Shown here piece after piece: positions 43,112 to 52,472 of a stretch of DNA of 64,000 bases; positions within the stretch are counted from its first letter, which is position 1; each line of letters begins with the position of its first letter. The position numbers were made by a program, and so were the translations under genes. The stretch comes from JANQPX01 sp965204405 (GTDB lineage Bacteria; Pseudomonadota; Alphaproteobacteria; Geminicoccales; Geminicoccaceae): assembly GCA_965204405.1 (NCBI GenBank), contig CBDBEN010000001.1:43070-107069 (forward strand), given 5' to 3'. The notes beneath the pieces are model-generated. The model saw nothing but the letters and a program-made list of their open reading frames with translations. It searched no databases and was not told the DNA's origin.

Positions 43112-44992
43112 ATGTGTTTTGAGAATTTGCCAATCGAGTTCGATGAGCAGGGTCGCGCGCATCTGAAGCCCGGGGTCAAGAACCCGTATGAGTATCAAAC
43201 CCAGACCATCGAGGAGCGGCAGGAGAAATTGCGCGAGATCGCGGTTAAGAACGGCCAGATCACCGATGTCGATTTCGATCCGGTAACCCGCGTCGCGGGC
43301 GCTCTCGCCTTTCATTCGACCGTCGATCTCGAAGCGGGGAAGGTTCTCGAAACCAACTCGATGGCGACGCTGTTTCGTGGGTACGAGGTGATCCTGCGCG
43401 GCCGCGATCCGCGCGATGCCGCCTTTATCTCCTCCCGCGCTTGCGGCGTGTGCGGCGGCGTGCATGCGACCGCATCGGCGCTTTCGCTGGAAATGGCGCT
43501 TGGCATCAAGCCGCCGCCCATGGGTATCGTCGTTCGGAACCTCCTGCTGAGCTGTGAATATCTCTACGACAACCCGCTGCATCTCTTCGTGTTGTCAGGC
43601 CCGGACTACTCCGAGTCCTTGGTCAAGCAGACCAACCCGGAGATCTGGGCCAAGGCCGAGGGCGCGCCCGCCAAATACGCCGATCTCCATGGCTACCGCA
43701 CGATCGGCGAGATCATGACCGATCTCAATCCGCTGACCGGCAAGCTCTATCTCGAAGCGCTGCAGATGACGCGGGTGGCACGCGAAGCCTATGTCCTCCT
43801 CGGCGGCAAATATCCGCATCCCGAAACCATCATTCCCGGCGGCGTGACTACCACGATCACCACGTCGACCTTCAACGAATTCTATCTGCGCATTCAGCAG
43901 TTTTTCGACTATGCCAAAAAATGCGTCGGCATCTGGGATGACATCTTCGACTTTTTCTATGAGTGCGACGAGCGCTATCTCGACTGCGGCCGGCTGCCGG
44001 CGACCATGATCGATCTCGGTCAATGGGATCACGAAGACTATTACGATGCGACTTATGAAAACTGCGATCACTGGGGCGAGCACCGCTGGTCGACGCCGGG
44101 CGTGGTAGTCGACGGCAAGCTTTTGACCACGCGCCTTACCGATATCAATGTCGGCCTCGAAGAATTCGTTGAGCATTCCTACTACGAAACTTGGGATGAT
44201 TATCCCTTCAAGACCGACCCGCTCGGCAGCCCGCTAAGCCCGAACCATCCCTGGAACAAGACCACCATCCCGAGGCCGGGTTCGCAGAATTGGAAGGAAC
44301 GCTATTCCTGGTCGACCACACCGACCTGGGACCGACGCACCTTCGAGGCCGGTGCCTATGCGCGCGTTTATCTCTCGGCACTCGCCCAGAAACTGCCGGC
44401 AAGCGACTATATCCAATCGACCGGCAAGAGCCTCCGCCTCAACCTCGCCAAGGGCGAGCGGCTGCCGGCGATGGAACTCGAATGGACCGTGCCGCAGCAT
44501 TGGAATGCGTTCGAGCGCAACCGTGCTCGCGCCTACGCCGTCGCCTTCAATCTGATGGTGACGATCGAAAACTTGTCGCGCGCCTTCGATCTGCAAAAGC
44601 GCGGCGAGACGAAGGTGGCGACCCCCTTCGAGATCCCCGACAAGGGACATGCGATCGGTGCGGGCTTCTGGGGGGCGGGACGCGGTTTTCTCAGCCATCA
44701 CTGCGAGATCCAGGACGGACTGCTCGCCAACTACCAGATCGTCACGCCATCGACGGTCAATGCTTGCCCGAAGACACCTTGGGGGGAGCCCGGGCCCTAT
44801 GAGCAGGCGGTACTGAATACGCCGATCATCGAGACGAATATTTCCGATCGATCGAAGTTCCAGGGCATCGACGTTCTGCGGGCACTTCGCTCCTTCGATC
44901 CCTGCATGCCGTGTACGACCCATGTCATGGTTGAAGGATCGGATCGGATCGTGACGCGCGAAGTAACGACCTGCGCCTGCGGCGTGAGCTGA
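43112..44992 (+). CDS. [NiFe] hydrogenase large subunit
   Basis: 626 residues. The two nickel-binding pairs are intact: L1 RACGVCGGVHAT with C111 and C114, and L2 SFDPCMPCTTH with C598, C601 and H604. The last 22 residues after H604 are the peptide normally removed by a maturation protease once nickel is in place. It binds the NiFe(CN)2CO site and splits H2. L1 as CGVCGGVH does not match CGICGDNH of group 1h and looks closer to the CGICGGSH form of group 2a; the subgroup is not settled. The order around it and a Rieske-like gene recall the mycobacterial Huc locus. Confidence 0.93.
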   Translation: MCFENLPIEFDEQGRAHLKPGVKNPYEYQTQTIEERQEKLREIAVKNGQITDVDFDPVTRVAGALAFHSTVDLEAGKVLETNSMATLFRGYEVILRGRDPRDAAFISSRACGVCGGVHATASALSLEMALGIKPPPMGIVVRNLLLSCEYLYDNPLHLFVLSGPDYSESLVKQTNPEIWAKAEGAPAKYADLHGYRTIGEIMTDLNPLTGKLYLEALQMTRVAREAYVLLGGKYPHPETIIPGGVTTTITTSTFNEFYLRIQQFFDYAKKCVGIWDDIFDFFYECDERYLDCGRLPATMIDLGQWDHEDYYDATYENCDHWGEHRWSTPGVVVDGKLLTTRLTDINVGLEEFVEHSYYETWDDYPFKTDPLGSPLSPNHPWNKTTIPRPGSQNWKERYSWSTTPTWDRRTFEAGAYARVYLSALAQKLPASDYIQSTGKSLRLNLAKGERLPAMELEWTVPQHWNAFERNRARAYAVAFNLMVTIENLSRAFDLQKRGETKVATPFEIPDKGHAIGAGFWGAGRGFLSHHCEIQDGLLANYQIVTPSTVNACPKTPWGEPGPYEQAVLNTPIIETNISDRSKFQGIDVLRALRSFDPCMPCTTHVMVEGSDRIVTREVTTCACGVS

Positions 44993-45013
44993 TCCGGCGC
45001 GTGGACGACGTCG

Positions 45014-45688
45014 ATGACCTATGAAGGGATGACATTGATCGGGATCGTCGGCTACACGCCGGTGCTCGATTGCTATCCCCTCGGCCCGCGCCTGATGTCG
45101 AAGCTGGAGCAATCGGTTGCCGATCGCACGGACATTGCGATCGAAAACATGACCTGGGGTCCGATCCACATCGTCCAACGTTTTCAGGACCCGGAAGTCA
45201 CACCACCGAAGCGACTCATTCTCATTGGCAATGCCGCAACCTCCCGCAATCCGGGCGAGGTCCAAGTCTACCGCTGGGCCGGCGGCCCACTTCCTGAACA
45301 GGTGATCCAGGAGCGTGTCTACGAGGCGGTCACCGGCATCGTCGACATCGAGAACACGCTGGTGATCGGCGATCATTTCGACATCTGGCCGAAAGACTGT
45401 TTTTCGATCGAAGTCGACATGCAGGCCGATGCGTTCGGCCGTATGGTGATCGCGGACAGCGAGGGTTGGGCCGATGATCCAGCACTGCATCAGCATTTGG
45501 GATTTTCACCGGCTGGCGTGATCGATGGCATCGCCGATCATACCCTCACCTTAGTGAAAAACGATGGCGCTGACTTTGCGCTCCAGTCGAAGTCCGCGAC
45601 GGACCTTGCTCCGATCTCCACCTTTACGCACAATCGGCTGATCGTCGCGCCGGACGGCGACACGTCGCGGGAAAAGGTGCCGTCATGA
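45014..45688 (+). CDS. Hydrogenase-linked conserved protein, unknown function
   Basis: 224 residues, no signal or membrane segment. Nothing certain is recognised; IGNAATSRNPGEVQVYRWAGGP and GDHFDIWPKDCFSIEVD are the most distinctive stretches and suggest an alpha/beta fold. Two cysteines, C19 and the one in PKDCF. Position directly after the large subunit, with a 4-base overlap into the next gene, indicates an assembly or electron-transfer role. Confidence 0.7.
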   Translation: MTYEGMTLIGIVGYTPVLDCYPLGPRLMSKLEQSVADRTDIAIENMTWGPIHIVQRFQDPEVTPPKRLILIGNAATSRNPGEVQVYRWAGGPLPEQVIQERVYEAVTGIVDIENTLVIGDHFDIWPKDCFSIEVDMQADAFGRMVIADSEGWADDPALHQHLGFSPAGVIDGIADHTLTLVKNDGADFALQSKSATDLAPISTFTHNRLIVAPDGDTSREKVPS

Positions 45689-46083
45689 AGGAACAGGACA
45701 CCACGGCAACAGGCCCTGACGCCGCCCTCGCTCGCCTTGTCGAGCGTGAGGAGGTGCTGGAGATCTGCTACTGGTATAAGGGCGAAGGACTGGGCGAGCG
45801 GCTAAGCCCTCAGGCGGTGCTGCCCTTCATGACCAGCGATCCCGACCTGGTCGCGGAGGTGTTCGAGCTGCTGGTGAATGACGGGGACTTCTCCGCCGAA
45901 AACGGCGCCTATGATTTCACGCCGGCGGGCAAGAAAAAAGCAGCACGCCTCTTTCACGACAGCTTCACCGAATTTCAACTCGGCAGTCACGGCGAGTGCA
46001 CAGCCGGCTGCTGCGATGGCGACGAAGAGTGCGATCACGAGCATCACGGCCATGGCCCGCTTGCCGGCCACGGCGCATCCTAG
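45685..46083 (+). CDS. Hydrogenase-linked protein with a Cys/His-rich tail
   Basis: 132 residues. Residues 1-95 look like a small helical winged-helix-type domain (ending YDFTPAGKKKAARLF). The tail is a metal-binding sequence, GECTAGCCDGDEECDHEHHGHG, with four cysteines and four or five histidines, resembling the nickel-storage tails of HypB or SlyD, though the body is not related to them. Could hold nickel for the large subunit (inference), which matters as hypA/hypB are absent. Confidence 0.7.
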   Translation: MKEQDTTATGPDAALARLVEREEVLEICYWYKGEGLGERLSPQAVLPFMTSDPDLVAEVFELLVNDGDFSAENGAYDFTPAGKKKAARLFHDSFTEFQLGSHGECTAGCCDGDEECDHEHHGHGPLAGHGAS

Positions 46084-46086
46084 CCG

Positions 46087-46824
46087 ATGATGACGGTCTC
46101 GGATTCCATCGACACGCCGGAAGATCACCCGCAAGGCCTGGTCGGCTATCGGACCAATGAGGAATGGCAGACGTTGCTCGCGCAGTCCGCAGCGTTGATC
46201 GCAGCACTCGACAACATCAAGGATGACGATGTCAGGCGAGATGTTTTCGCGACCTTGCAGACGGTCGATGCCGTTCATCGAGAGGCCCTCCATCGCCTGG
46301 TCCGGTTGTTCAAGGAGGGTGTGCTCGATCAGGTGATCACCGATCCGGCCATTCACACGCTGATGGGCATGTACGACCTGCTGCCCGAGGAGGCACCCGC
46401 CTGTCAGAAGGTCTGGGATTTTCTGGGCGATGCCGAGCAACCCGAAGAGGAGGCGCCAGCACTCGCTGCCATGCCCGCCGATCCGCCGCACTGGTCACCA
46501 GCACCGATCGATCACCCGCCGGGAGATGGTGAAGCGCTGATCTGCCGGATGGAGGAGGGTGCGGTCATCCTCCTCGGCGCTGGCGGTCAACACTACGCCT
46601 TGGAGGCCGCCTGCATCCATCACGGCGACGCGATTGCCGGCGGCCGGCTCGACGGCTTCTCCTGGATCTGCCCGGGCGGCCCCGGCTGCGTCTACGACGT
46701 CAGAAACGGCCAAAGACTAGGCGGCGGCACCCTCACCTGTCTCCCTCTCAAAGTCGACGATGAAACGGGACGTTTCCTGTTGGGATTTGGTGTGCCGTTC
46801 GAGCCTAAGCTGCCGGCGTTTTGA
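46087..46824 (+). CDS. Rieske-like protein with an N-terminal helical domain
   Basis: 245 residues. The N-terminal 115 residues are helical (LLAQSAALIAALDNI, VHREALHRLVRLFKEGVLD); the C-terminal 100 are a Rieske-type fold (ALICRMEEGAVILL, AACIHHGDAI, FSWICPGGPGC). Rieske ligands expected as CxH and CxxH appear as C176-I-H178 and C195 with G198 in the second His place, followed by C201. The cluster may be changed or absent. A Rieske protein (HucE) accompanies the mycobacterial Huc hydrogenase and is thought to carry electrons, so this may be its counterpart. Confidence 0.75.
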   Translation: MMTVSDSIDTPEDHPQGLVGYRTNEEWQTLLAQSAALIAALDNIKDDDVRRDVFATLQTVDAVHREALHRLVRLFKEGVLDQVITDPAIHTLMGMYDLLPEEAPACQKVWDFLGDAEQPEEEAPALAAMPADPPHWSPAPIDHPPGDGEALICRMEEGAVILLGAGGQHYALEAACIHHGDAIAGGRLDGFSWICPGGPGCVYDVRNGQRLGGGTLTCLPLKVDDETGRFLLGFGVPFEPKLPAF

Positions 46825-46834
46825 GGGGTGGCTG

Positions 46835-47326
46835 ATGCGGGTGCTGGTCGCCGGTGTCGGCAATGTTCTGAGAGGCGATGACGGCTTCGGTGTTCAGGCC
46901 GCCGATCGGCTGAAGATAGATCCCCGCCTCCCTCCCTTCGTGACGGTCATCGAAACTGGGATCGGCGGCATCCATCTGGTTCAGGAGCTGATGCGCGGCT
47001 ATGACGGTTTTTTGCTACTCGACGCCTTTGACCGAGGCCGGGAGCCGGGAGCCGTCTTTCTTCTCGAGCCCGAACTGCCGGATGTCGGGGCGCTCGATCT
47101 CGGCGAGCAGCGCGACTTTTTCGCCGATGTCCACTACGCGGCTCCCGTCCGGGCCCTGACCCTCGCGCGTGAAATCGGCGCGCTGCCGGCATTGGTGCGC
47201 ATCATCGGCTGTCAGCCCGCCGATACCGAAGTTTTCGGGGAGGCGATGGACGAACGCGTCCGACAAGCGATCCCCGAAGCGGTCGATCTCGCGGTCCAGG
47301 TCTTGCGCGAAATCGAAGCGGCATGA
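46835..47326 (+). CDS. Hydrogenase maturation endopeptidase
   Basis: 163 residues from ATG 46835. HybD-type fold: VLVAGVGNVLRGDDGFGVQ, LLLDAFDRG, and ADVHYAAP. Likely nickel-sensing ligands are D16, D63 and H100 (HybD uses E16, D62, H93). It removes the 22-residue C-terminal peptide of the large subunit after nickel insertion. Its stop overlaps the hypF start by 4 bases. Confidence 0.92.
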   Translation: MRVLVAGVGNVLRGDDGFGVQAADRLKIDPRLPPFVTVIETGIGGIHLVQELMRGYDGFLLLDAFDRGREPGAVFLLEPELPDVGALDLGEQRDFFADVHYAAPVRALTLAREIGALPALVRIIGCQPADTEVFGEAMDERVRQAIPEAVDLAVQVLREIEAA

Positions 47327-49671
47327 CCGAAGCTTCCGGCAGCCCGAACCCGCCTGCGACCGGCGTCGAGCTTTTGATACGCGGCACCGTCCAGGGTGTC
47401 GGCTTTCGGCCGTTCGTCAGTCGCCTCGCAGACGAGATCGGTCTTGCCGGCGACGTCAGGAATACGTCCGAAGGCGTTGTGATTCGTCTGTTCGAATGTC
47501 GTGATGTTACAAACCGCTTCCTAAAGCGACTGGAGGACGAACGGCCATCTCTTGCGCGGATCGAGCAGATCGATCGACGAACCATCAGCGGCGACGCGCC
47601 GACGGGTTTTCGCATTCTGGAGAGCATCGAGCGCAGGCCCGAGACCGCGATCGCCGCCGATGCCGCGATGTGCGCGGCATGCAGGCGCGAGCTGTTCGAC
47701 CCTGCGGATCGCCGTTATCGCTATCCGTTCTTGAACTGCACGGAATGCGGTCCGCGTTATTCGATCATCGAGAGCATTCCCTATGATCGCGCGCGAACGA
47801 CGATGCGCGATTTCTCGATGTGCGCGCGCTGTCACGCCGAATACACGGACCCCGCCGATCGTCGATTTCATGCGGAGGCGACGGCCTGTCCGGATTGCGG
47901 CCCAACGCTCTGGTTTGAGGTCGCCGGTGATCCGACTATCAGCCATCGAGGTGAGGATGCGATCCGAGTGGCGCTCGATCGATTGCAGCAGGGCGACATC
48001 ATCGCCATCAAAGGCCTGGGCGGCTTCCATCTCGCCTGCCGTGCCTTTGATCAAGACTCGGTTACACGCCTTAGGCGGCGAAAGCGGCGGCTAAGAAAAC
48101 CCTTTGCCCTGATGGTGCGCGACTGCGTGGCCGCAGCGGCGTTTGTGGACCTGTCGCCGGTCGCGACAAAAGTACTTGAGAGCGCCGAAGCGCCGATCGT
48201 TTTGGCGCCACTCAAGCCGAACACGCCGCTGCCGCCTGTCGTCGCCCCTGGCCTCGATCAAGTCGGCATCATGCTGCCCTACACGCCGTTGCACGCCCTC
48301 CTGTTCGAGCAAATCGACGAACCGCTGGTGATGACCAGCGGCAATGTCAGCGATGATCCCCAACTGACAAGTAACGGGACGGCGCGTCGCCGCCTCGCCG
48401 ATATTGCCGACGCCTTTCTCATGCACGATCGCCCGATCGCCAACCGGGTCGACGACAGCCTGGTGCAGATCATCGGCGACGAGGTCCAGATCCTCCGGCG
48501 CGCGCGTGGCTATGCGCCGAGGCCGGTGCCCTTGCCTCCCGGTTTCCCCGCCGATCACCCGGAGGTCCTGGCGATGGGCGGCGACATCAAAAACGCGATC
48601 GCTGCAGCGGCGCGCGGTTCGTTGACATTGTCGCCCTTCATCGGCGATCTCGAGCATGTCGGGGCCTTCGATGATCTGCAGCTGCGGATCGACGATGACG
48701 TCGATGTGTTCGGCCTCAAACCCGACATCATCGCGATCGACGGTCATCCCTCCTATCGTTCAGGGGCGCTCGGGAAGGAACTGGCAGTGACTTGGCAGGC
48801 CACCTCCGTGGAGGTCCTGCATCACCATGCCCATGTCGCCGCCTGCATGGTCGAGCACAGGCTTCCGCTCGATCACCCACCGATCACCGCGATCGTTCTC
48901 GACGGCCTCGGCATGGGCCAGGATGGTGTGCTCTGGGGCGGCGAGATCCTGCGCGCGGACTATCGCTCATGCGCGCGCATCGGCGCCCTCAAACCGGCCC
49001 CACTTCTCGGTGGCGATCGCGCCGCACGCGAACCCTGGCGCAACCTGATCGCCCAGCTTCTCGTCGCCTTCGGCACATCAGGCGAATGGCCCGCCCCCTT
49101 CCGAAAACGACTGCGTGACCGGCCCATCGACATCCTGACCGACGCCTGGCGCGCAGGCCTGAACGCACCTGACTGCACATCGGCGGGGCGGCTGTTCGAT
49201 GCCGTCGCAGCAGCGCTCGACATCGTTCCCGAGCATCAGGATTACGAAGGCGAAGCCGCGATGCGCTTACAGGCGCTGGCGACGACATGGCTTTCGACGA
49301 ACGCTCGCCCCCGGGGCTACGCGTTCGCTACCTATAAAGATGACGACGGCCTCGCACGCATCGACCCGACGCCGCTCTGGCAGGCGATCGCCGGGGGTCT
49401 GGAGGGGGCTGCGCACCCCGGTGAGATTGCTGCGCGGTTTCACCTGGGCCTGGCCGGCGCCCTCGCGAAGATCGTCTCCAAACGTTTGACGAGCACATGC
49501 GCGATTGTCGCCCTCACAGGCGGTGCCTGCCAAAATGCATTGCTGGCAAACATGATGCGTGAAACACTCACTGGCTTCGGCTTTGACGTGATCGAAGCTG
49601 GATCGGTGCCGACCAATGACGGCGGACTGGCGATCGGCCAGGCGGCAGTGGCGCTTGCTCGATCGATCTGA
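47323..49671 (+). CDS. hypF: Carbamoyltransferase HypF
   Basis: 782 residues, normal length. Order: acylphosphatase domain (GTVQGVGFRPFVSRLA), two zinc fingers (CAACRRELFDP with CTECGP, CARCHAEYTDP with CPDCGP), YrdC-like domain (IIAIKGLGGFHLACRAF), and a Kae1-like domain with HHHAHVAACMVEH. It makes carbamoyl adenylate from carbamoyl phosphate and passes the group to HypE, for the cyanide ligands of the hydrogenase. Confidence 0.97.
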   Translation: MTEASGSPNPPATGVELLIRGTVQGVGFRPFVSRLADEIGLAGDVRNTSEGVVIRLFECRDVTNRFLKRLEDERPSLARIEQIDRRTISGDAPTGFRILESIERRPETAIAADAAMCAACRRELFDPADRRYRYPFLNCTECGPRYSIIESIPYDRARTTMRDFSMCARCHAEYTDPADRRFHAEATACPDCGPTLWFEVAGDPTISHRGEDAIRVALDRLQQGDIIAIKGLGGFHLACRAFDQDSVTRLRRRKRRLRKPFALMVRDCVAAAAFVDLSPVATKVLESAEAPIVLAPLKPNTPLPPVVAPGLDQVGIMLPYTPLHALLFEQIDEPLVMTSGNVSDDPQLTSNGTARRRLADIADAFLMHDRPIANRVDDSLVQIIGDEVQILRRARGYAPRPVPLPPGFPADHPEVLAMGGDIKNAIAAAARGSLTLSPFIGDLEHVGAFDDLQLRIDDDVDVFGLKPDIIAIDGHPSYRSGALGKELAVTWQATSVEVLHHHAHVAACMVEHRLPLDHPPITAIVLDGLGMGQDGVLWGGEILRADYRSCARIGALKPAPLLGGDRAAREPWRNLIAQLLVAFGTSGEWPAPFRKRLRDRPIDILTDAWRAGLNAPDCTSAGRLFDAVAAALDIVPEHQDYEGEAAMRLQALATTWLSTNARPRGYAFATYKDDDGLARIDPTPLWQAIAGGLEGAAHPGEIAARFHLGLAGALAKIVSKRLTSTCAIVALTGGACQNALLANMMRETLTGFGFDVIEAGSVPTNDGGLAIGQAAVALARSI

Positions 49672-49690
49672 TGGATAAGGGACGACGCTG

Positions 49691-49984
49691 ATGTGCCTGG
49701 GCATACCCGGCAAGGTCACGAAGATTGTCGACGCGGAACGCAGCCTCGCGATCGTCGATGTCTCCGGCGTTGCCCGCGAGACGAACATGATCTGTGTTGC
49801 CGAAGAGGGTAAGCCCCTGGAAGATCTGATCGGCTCGTGGGTGCTGCTGCATGTCGGCTTCGCCATGAGCATCATCGATGAGGCCGAAGCGCAAAAGACG
49901 TTGGAGGTGCTGGAACAACTCGGCGAGGTGCAGGACGAACTCGAAGCCATGCGTCAGAGCGCACTCTCTGGAAACGCATCATGA
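49691..49984 (+). CDS. hypC: Hydrogenase chaperone HypC
   Basis: 97 residues starting MCLGIPGKV, the invariant HypC start with catalytic-site C2. Binds the large-subunit precursor and, with HypD, carries the Fe(CN)2CO unit. The hypC stop overlaps the hypD start by 4 bases. Confidence 0.96.
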   Translation: MCLGIPGKVTKIVDAERSLAIVDVSGVARETNMICVAEEGKPLEDLIGSWVLLHVGFAMSIIDEAEAQKTLEVLEQLGEVQDELEAMRQSALSGNAS

Positions 49985-51105
49985 AGTTCGCCACCGAATT
50001 CCGTGATCCTGCCAAGGCCAAGACGCTGCTCGCCGCGATCGAGCGGTCGCTCGGCGACATCGATCTTCCCGAGAACCGCCCACTGCACATCATGGAAGTC
50101 TGCGGCGGTCACACCCACTCCGTCTTCCGCTACGGCCTGCACGAGCTAGTACCGGATGCGATCGAATTCGTCCACGGTCCAGGTTGTCCCGTCTGCGTGC
50201 TGCCGATGGGGCGGGTCGACGATTGCATTGCGATCGCAGAGCGCGAGGACGTCATCTTCACCACCTTCGGCGATGCCATGCGCGTGCCCGGCTCCAAGAA
50301 AAGCCTGATGCAGGCGAAGGCCGACGGCGCCGATATCCGCATGGTGTATTCGCCACTCGATGCGCTCGATCTCGCGCGCAGACACCCGGATCGCGAGATC
50401 GTTTTCTTCGGCCTCGGCTTCGAGACCACCATGCCATCGACGGCGCTGACGATCCTCGAAGCCGAGCGCGACAACATCGAAAATTTCTCGATGATCTGCC
50501 AGCACATCACGATCATCCCGACGCTGAAGGCATTGCTCGACGATCCCGACACCGCGATCGACGGTTTCATCGGACCCGGCCATGTCAGCATGGTCATCGG
50601 CACAGAAGGCTACAGCTTCATCGCCGAGCAGCACAAAAAGCCGATCGTGGTCGCGGGCTTCGAGCCTCTCGACATCCTGCAGTCGCTCTGGATGGTGCTC
50701 AAGCAACTCGTCGAGAAACGGGCCACAGTCGAGAACCAATATGCACGGGTCGTGCCTGATGAAGGCAACCCGGCAGCGCTGGCCGCCATGGATCAGGTAT
50801 TCGAGCCACGCGAAAAGATGGAATGGCGGGGCCTCGGCATGATCCCGCAATCCGGCGCGCAGATCCGCCAGGCCTATGCCCGTTTCGATGCGGAGAAGAA
50901 GTTCGACCTGGCACCAGCCGATATCGCCGATCCTGACATCTGTCGCTGCGGCGAGGTCGTCAAGGGGCAGATCAAGCCCTGGCAATGCCCGGCCTTCGGC
51001 AAGGACTGCACGCCGGATGCGCCGCTCGGCGCATTGATGGTGTCGTCCGAAGGCGCTTGCGCTGCTCACTATCGCTACGCGAAGCCTGCCGTGTTGGACG
51101 CTTGA
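49981..51105 (+). CDS. hypD: Hydrogenase iron-centre assembly protein HypD
   Basis: 374 residues. Conserved motifs: EVCGGHTHS with C41, GPGCPVC with C69 and C72, and a C-terminal [4Fe-4S] site CRCGEVVKG with QCPAFGKDC. It is the scaffold on which iron receives cyanide and CO ligands. Confidence 0.97.
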   Translation: MKFATEFRDPAKAKTLLAAIERSLGDIDLPENRPLHIMEVCGGHTHSVFRYGLHELVPDAIEFVHGPGCPVCVLPMGRVDDCIAIAEREDVIFTTFGDAMRVPGSKKSLMQAKADGADIRMVYSPLDALDLARRHPDREIVFFGLGFETTMPSTALTILEAERDNIENFSMICQHITIIPTLKALLDDPDTAIDGFIGPGHVSMVIGTEGYSFIAEQHKKPIVVAGFEPLDILQSLWMVLKQLVEKRATVENQYARVVPDEGNPAALAAMDQVFEPREKMEWRGLGMIPQSGAQIRQAYARFDAEKKFDLAPADIADPDICRCGEVVKGQIKPWQCPAFGKDCTPDAPLGALMVSSEGACAAHYRYAKPAVLDA

Positions 51106-52137
51106 ATGGATGATGATGCGGCAAGGGTGACGATGGCGCACGGCGCTGGTGGACGCGCGATGCGCACCCTGATCGACGAGGTTTTTCTCAATACCTTCTC
51201 CACCGGCGAGATCGCCCAGGCGGAAGATCAGGCGCGCCTCAATATCGATCCGATACGCCAAGCAGGCAACAGGCTTGCCTTCACGACCGATAGCTTCGTC
51301 GTCGATCCGATTTTCTTTCCGGGCGGCGATCTCGGAAAGCTTGCCGTAACCGGCACGGTCAACGACCTCGCCATCGGTGGTGCCCGGCCGGTTGCGTTGA
51401 GCTGCGCGGTTATTCTCGAAGAGGGCTTTCCGCTCGCTGATCTCGAAAGAATCACAGAGAGCATGCGTCAGGCAGCGGATGACGCCAGCGTCAAGATCGT
51501 CACTGGCGACACCAAAGTCGTGCAGCGCGGCGCTGCCGACAAGATTTTCATCAACACATCAGGCATCGGCGTGATCCCCGAAGGGCTCGAACTTTCTGCG
51601 ACTAGGATTTGCGAAGGCGACGTGATCCTGGTCAACAACAGCATGGGTGAGCACGGTGCTGCGATCATGGCGGCGAGAGGGGATCTTCGCCTTGAAACCG
51701 ATCTCCAGACGGACTGCCGTCCGCTTTTCCCCTTGGTCGATGCCTTGCTGGACGCAGCGCCGAATACGCACGCGATTCGAGATGCGACCCGAGGCGGTGT
51801 CGCCACGGTCCTGAACGAATTCGCCGAGGCCGCCGGCGTCGGCTGCTTCATCGAAGAAGCTTGCTTGCCACTGAAGGACGAGGTGCGCGGCCTGTCCGAA
51901 ATTCTCGGGCTCGATCCCTTATACCTCGCCAATGAAGGGTTGTTCGTCGCCGTCCTGCCTGCCGAAGAAGGCGAGGCAGCGCTCGCAGCCCTACAAAAAG
52001 AGGATGGCGGCGCGGATGCCCGCATCATCGGCGACGTACGAACGGAGCCAAAGGGTAAGCTGGTGATGACGTCACTGTTCGGCGGTGATCGCCTCGTCGA
52101 CATGTTGAGTGGCGACCAACTGCCTCGAATTTGTTGA
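51106..52137 (+). CDS. hypE: Carbamoyl dehydratase HypE
   Basis: 343 residues with the PurM-like ATP fold (AHGAGGRAM, KIVTGDTKVV, RDATRGGVATVLNE). It ends PRIC, the mobile tail whose last cysteine (C343) is carbamoylated by HypF and dehydrated to a thiocyanate. It directly follows hypD. Last gene of the hydrogenase operon. Confidence 0.97.
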   Translation: MDDDAARVTMAHGAGGRAMRTLIDEVFLNTFSTGEIAQAEDQARLNIDPIRQAGNRLAFTTDSFVVDPIFFPGGDLGKLAVTGTVNDLAIGGARPVALSCAVILEEGFPLADLERITESMRQAADDASVKIVTGDTKVVQRGAADKIFINTSGIGVIPEGLELSATRICEGDVILVNNSMGEHGAAIMAARGDLRLETDLQTDCRPLFPLVDALLDAAPNTHAIRDATRGGVATVLNEFAEAAGVGCFIEEACLPLKDEVRGLSEILGLDPLYLANEGLFVAVLPAEEGEAALAALQKEDGGADARIIGDVRTEPKGKLVMTSLFGGDRLVDMLSGDQLPRIC

Positions 52138-52335
52138 GAGATGAACGCGTCGCTCAAGCGCCTAATCCTTCAATTAGACACTGAGAATTCGGGCCGCTGA
52201 AATGGAATGCCACTGGCGTCCTACTGCCGACTTGGGCGTATTGGATCTTGCTTTTCAGGGCATTGCATGAGGCAGAAGAACCACGCGTCCGAGGTTGCGA
52301 AGATACTGTTCAACTTACTGTTTACGGTACAGTAG

Positions 52336-52472
52336 GTTTCCTCCCCTAACCATCTGACGTTCATACAGGTTCTCCACCCACCCCCTCCTGACCCCGCACC
52401 CTCAACGTGGAGGTTACGGGGTCAGGAGGGGGTGGGTGGAGAGTGAGATGAAAAGTGGTCAGGGGAGGAAAC
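52336..52472. repeat. Long extended inverted repeat after hypE
   Basis: A 25-base perfect arm (52371-52395) pairs with 52418-52442 around a 22-base loop. Beyond bulges the pairing resumes, with GTTTCCTCCCCT (52336-52347) matching AGGGGAGGAAAC (52461-52472). The whole could fold into a 137-base hairpin. Arms are extremely C-rich on the left and G-rich on the right. No transposase or known repeat family is attached. Confidence 0.8.

Noticed and set aside
40243..44992. Group 1h (actinobacterial-type) assignment of the hydrogenase
   Set aside because: The L1 motif CGVCGGVH is not the CGICGDNH of that group.
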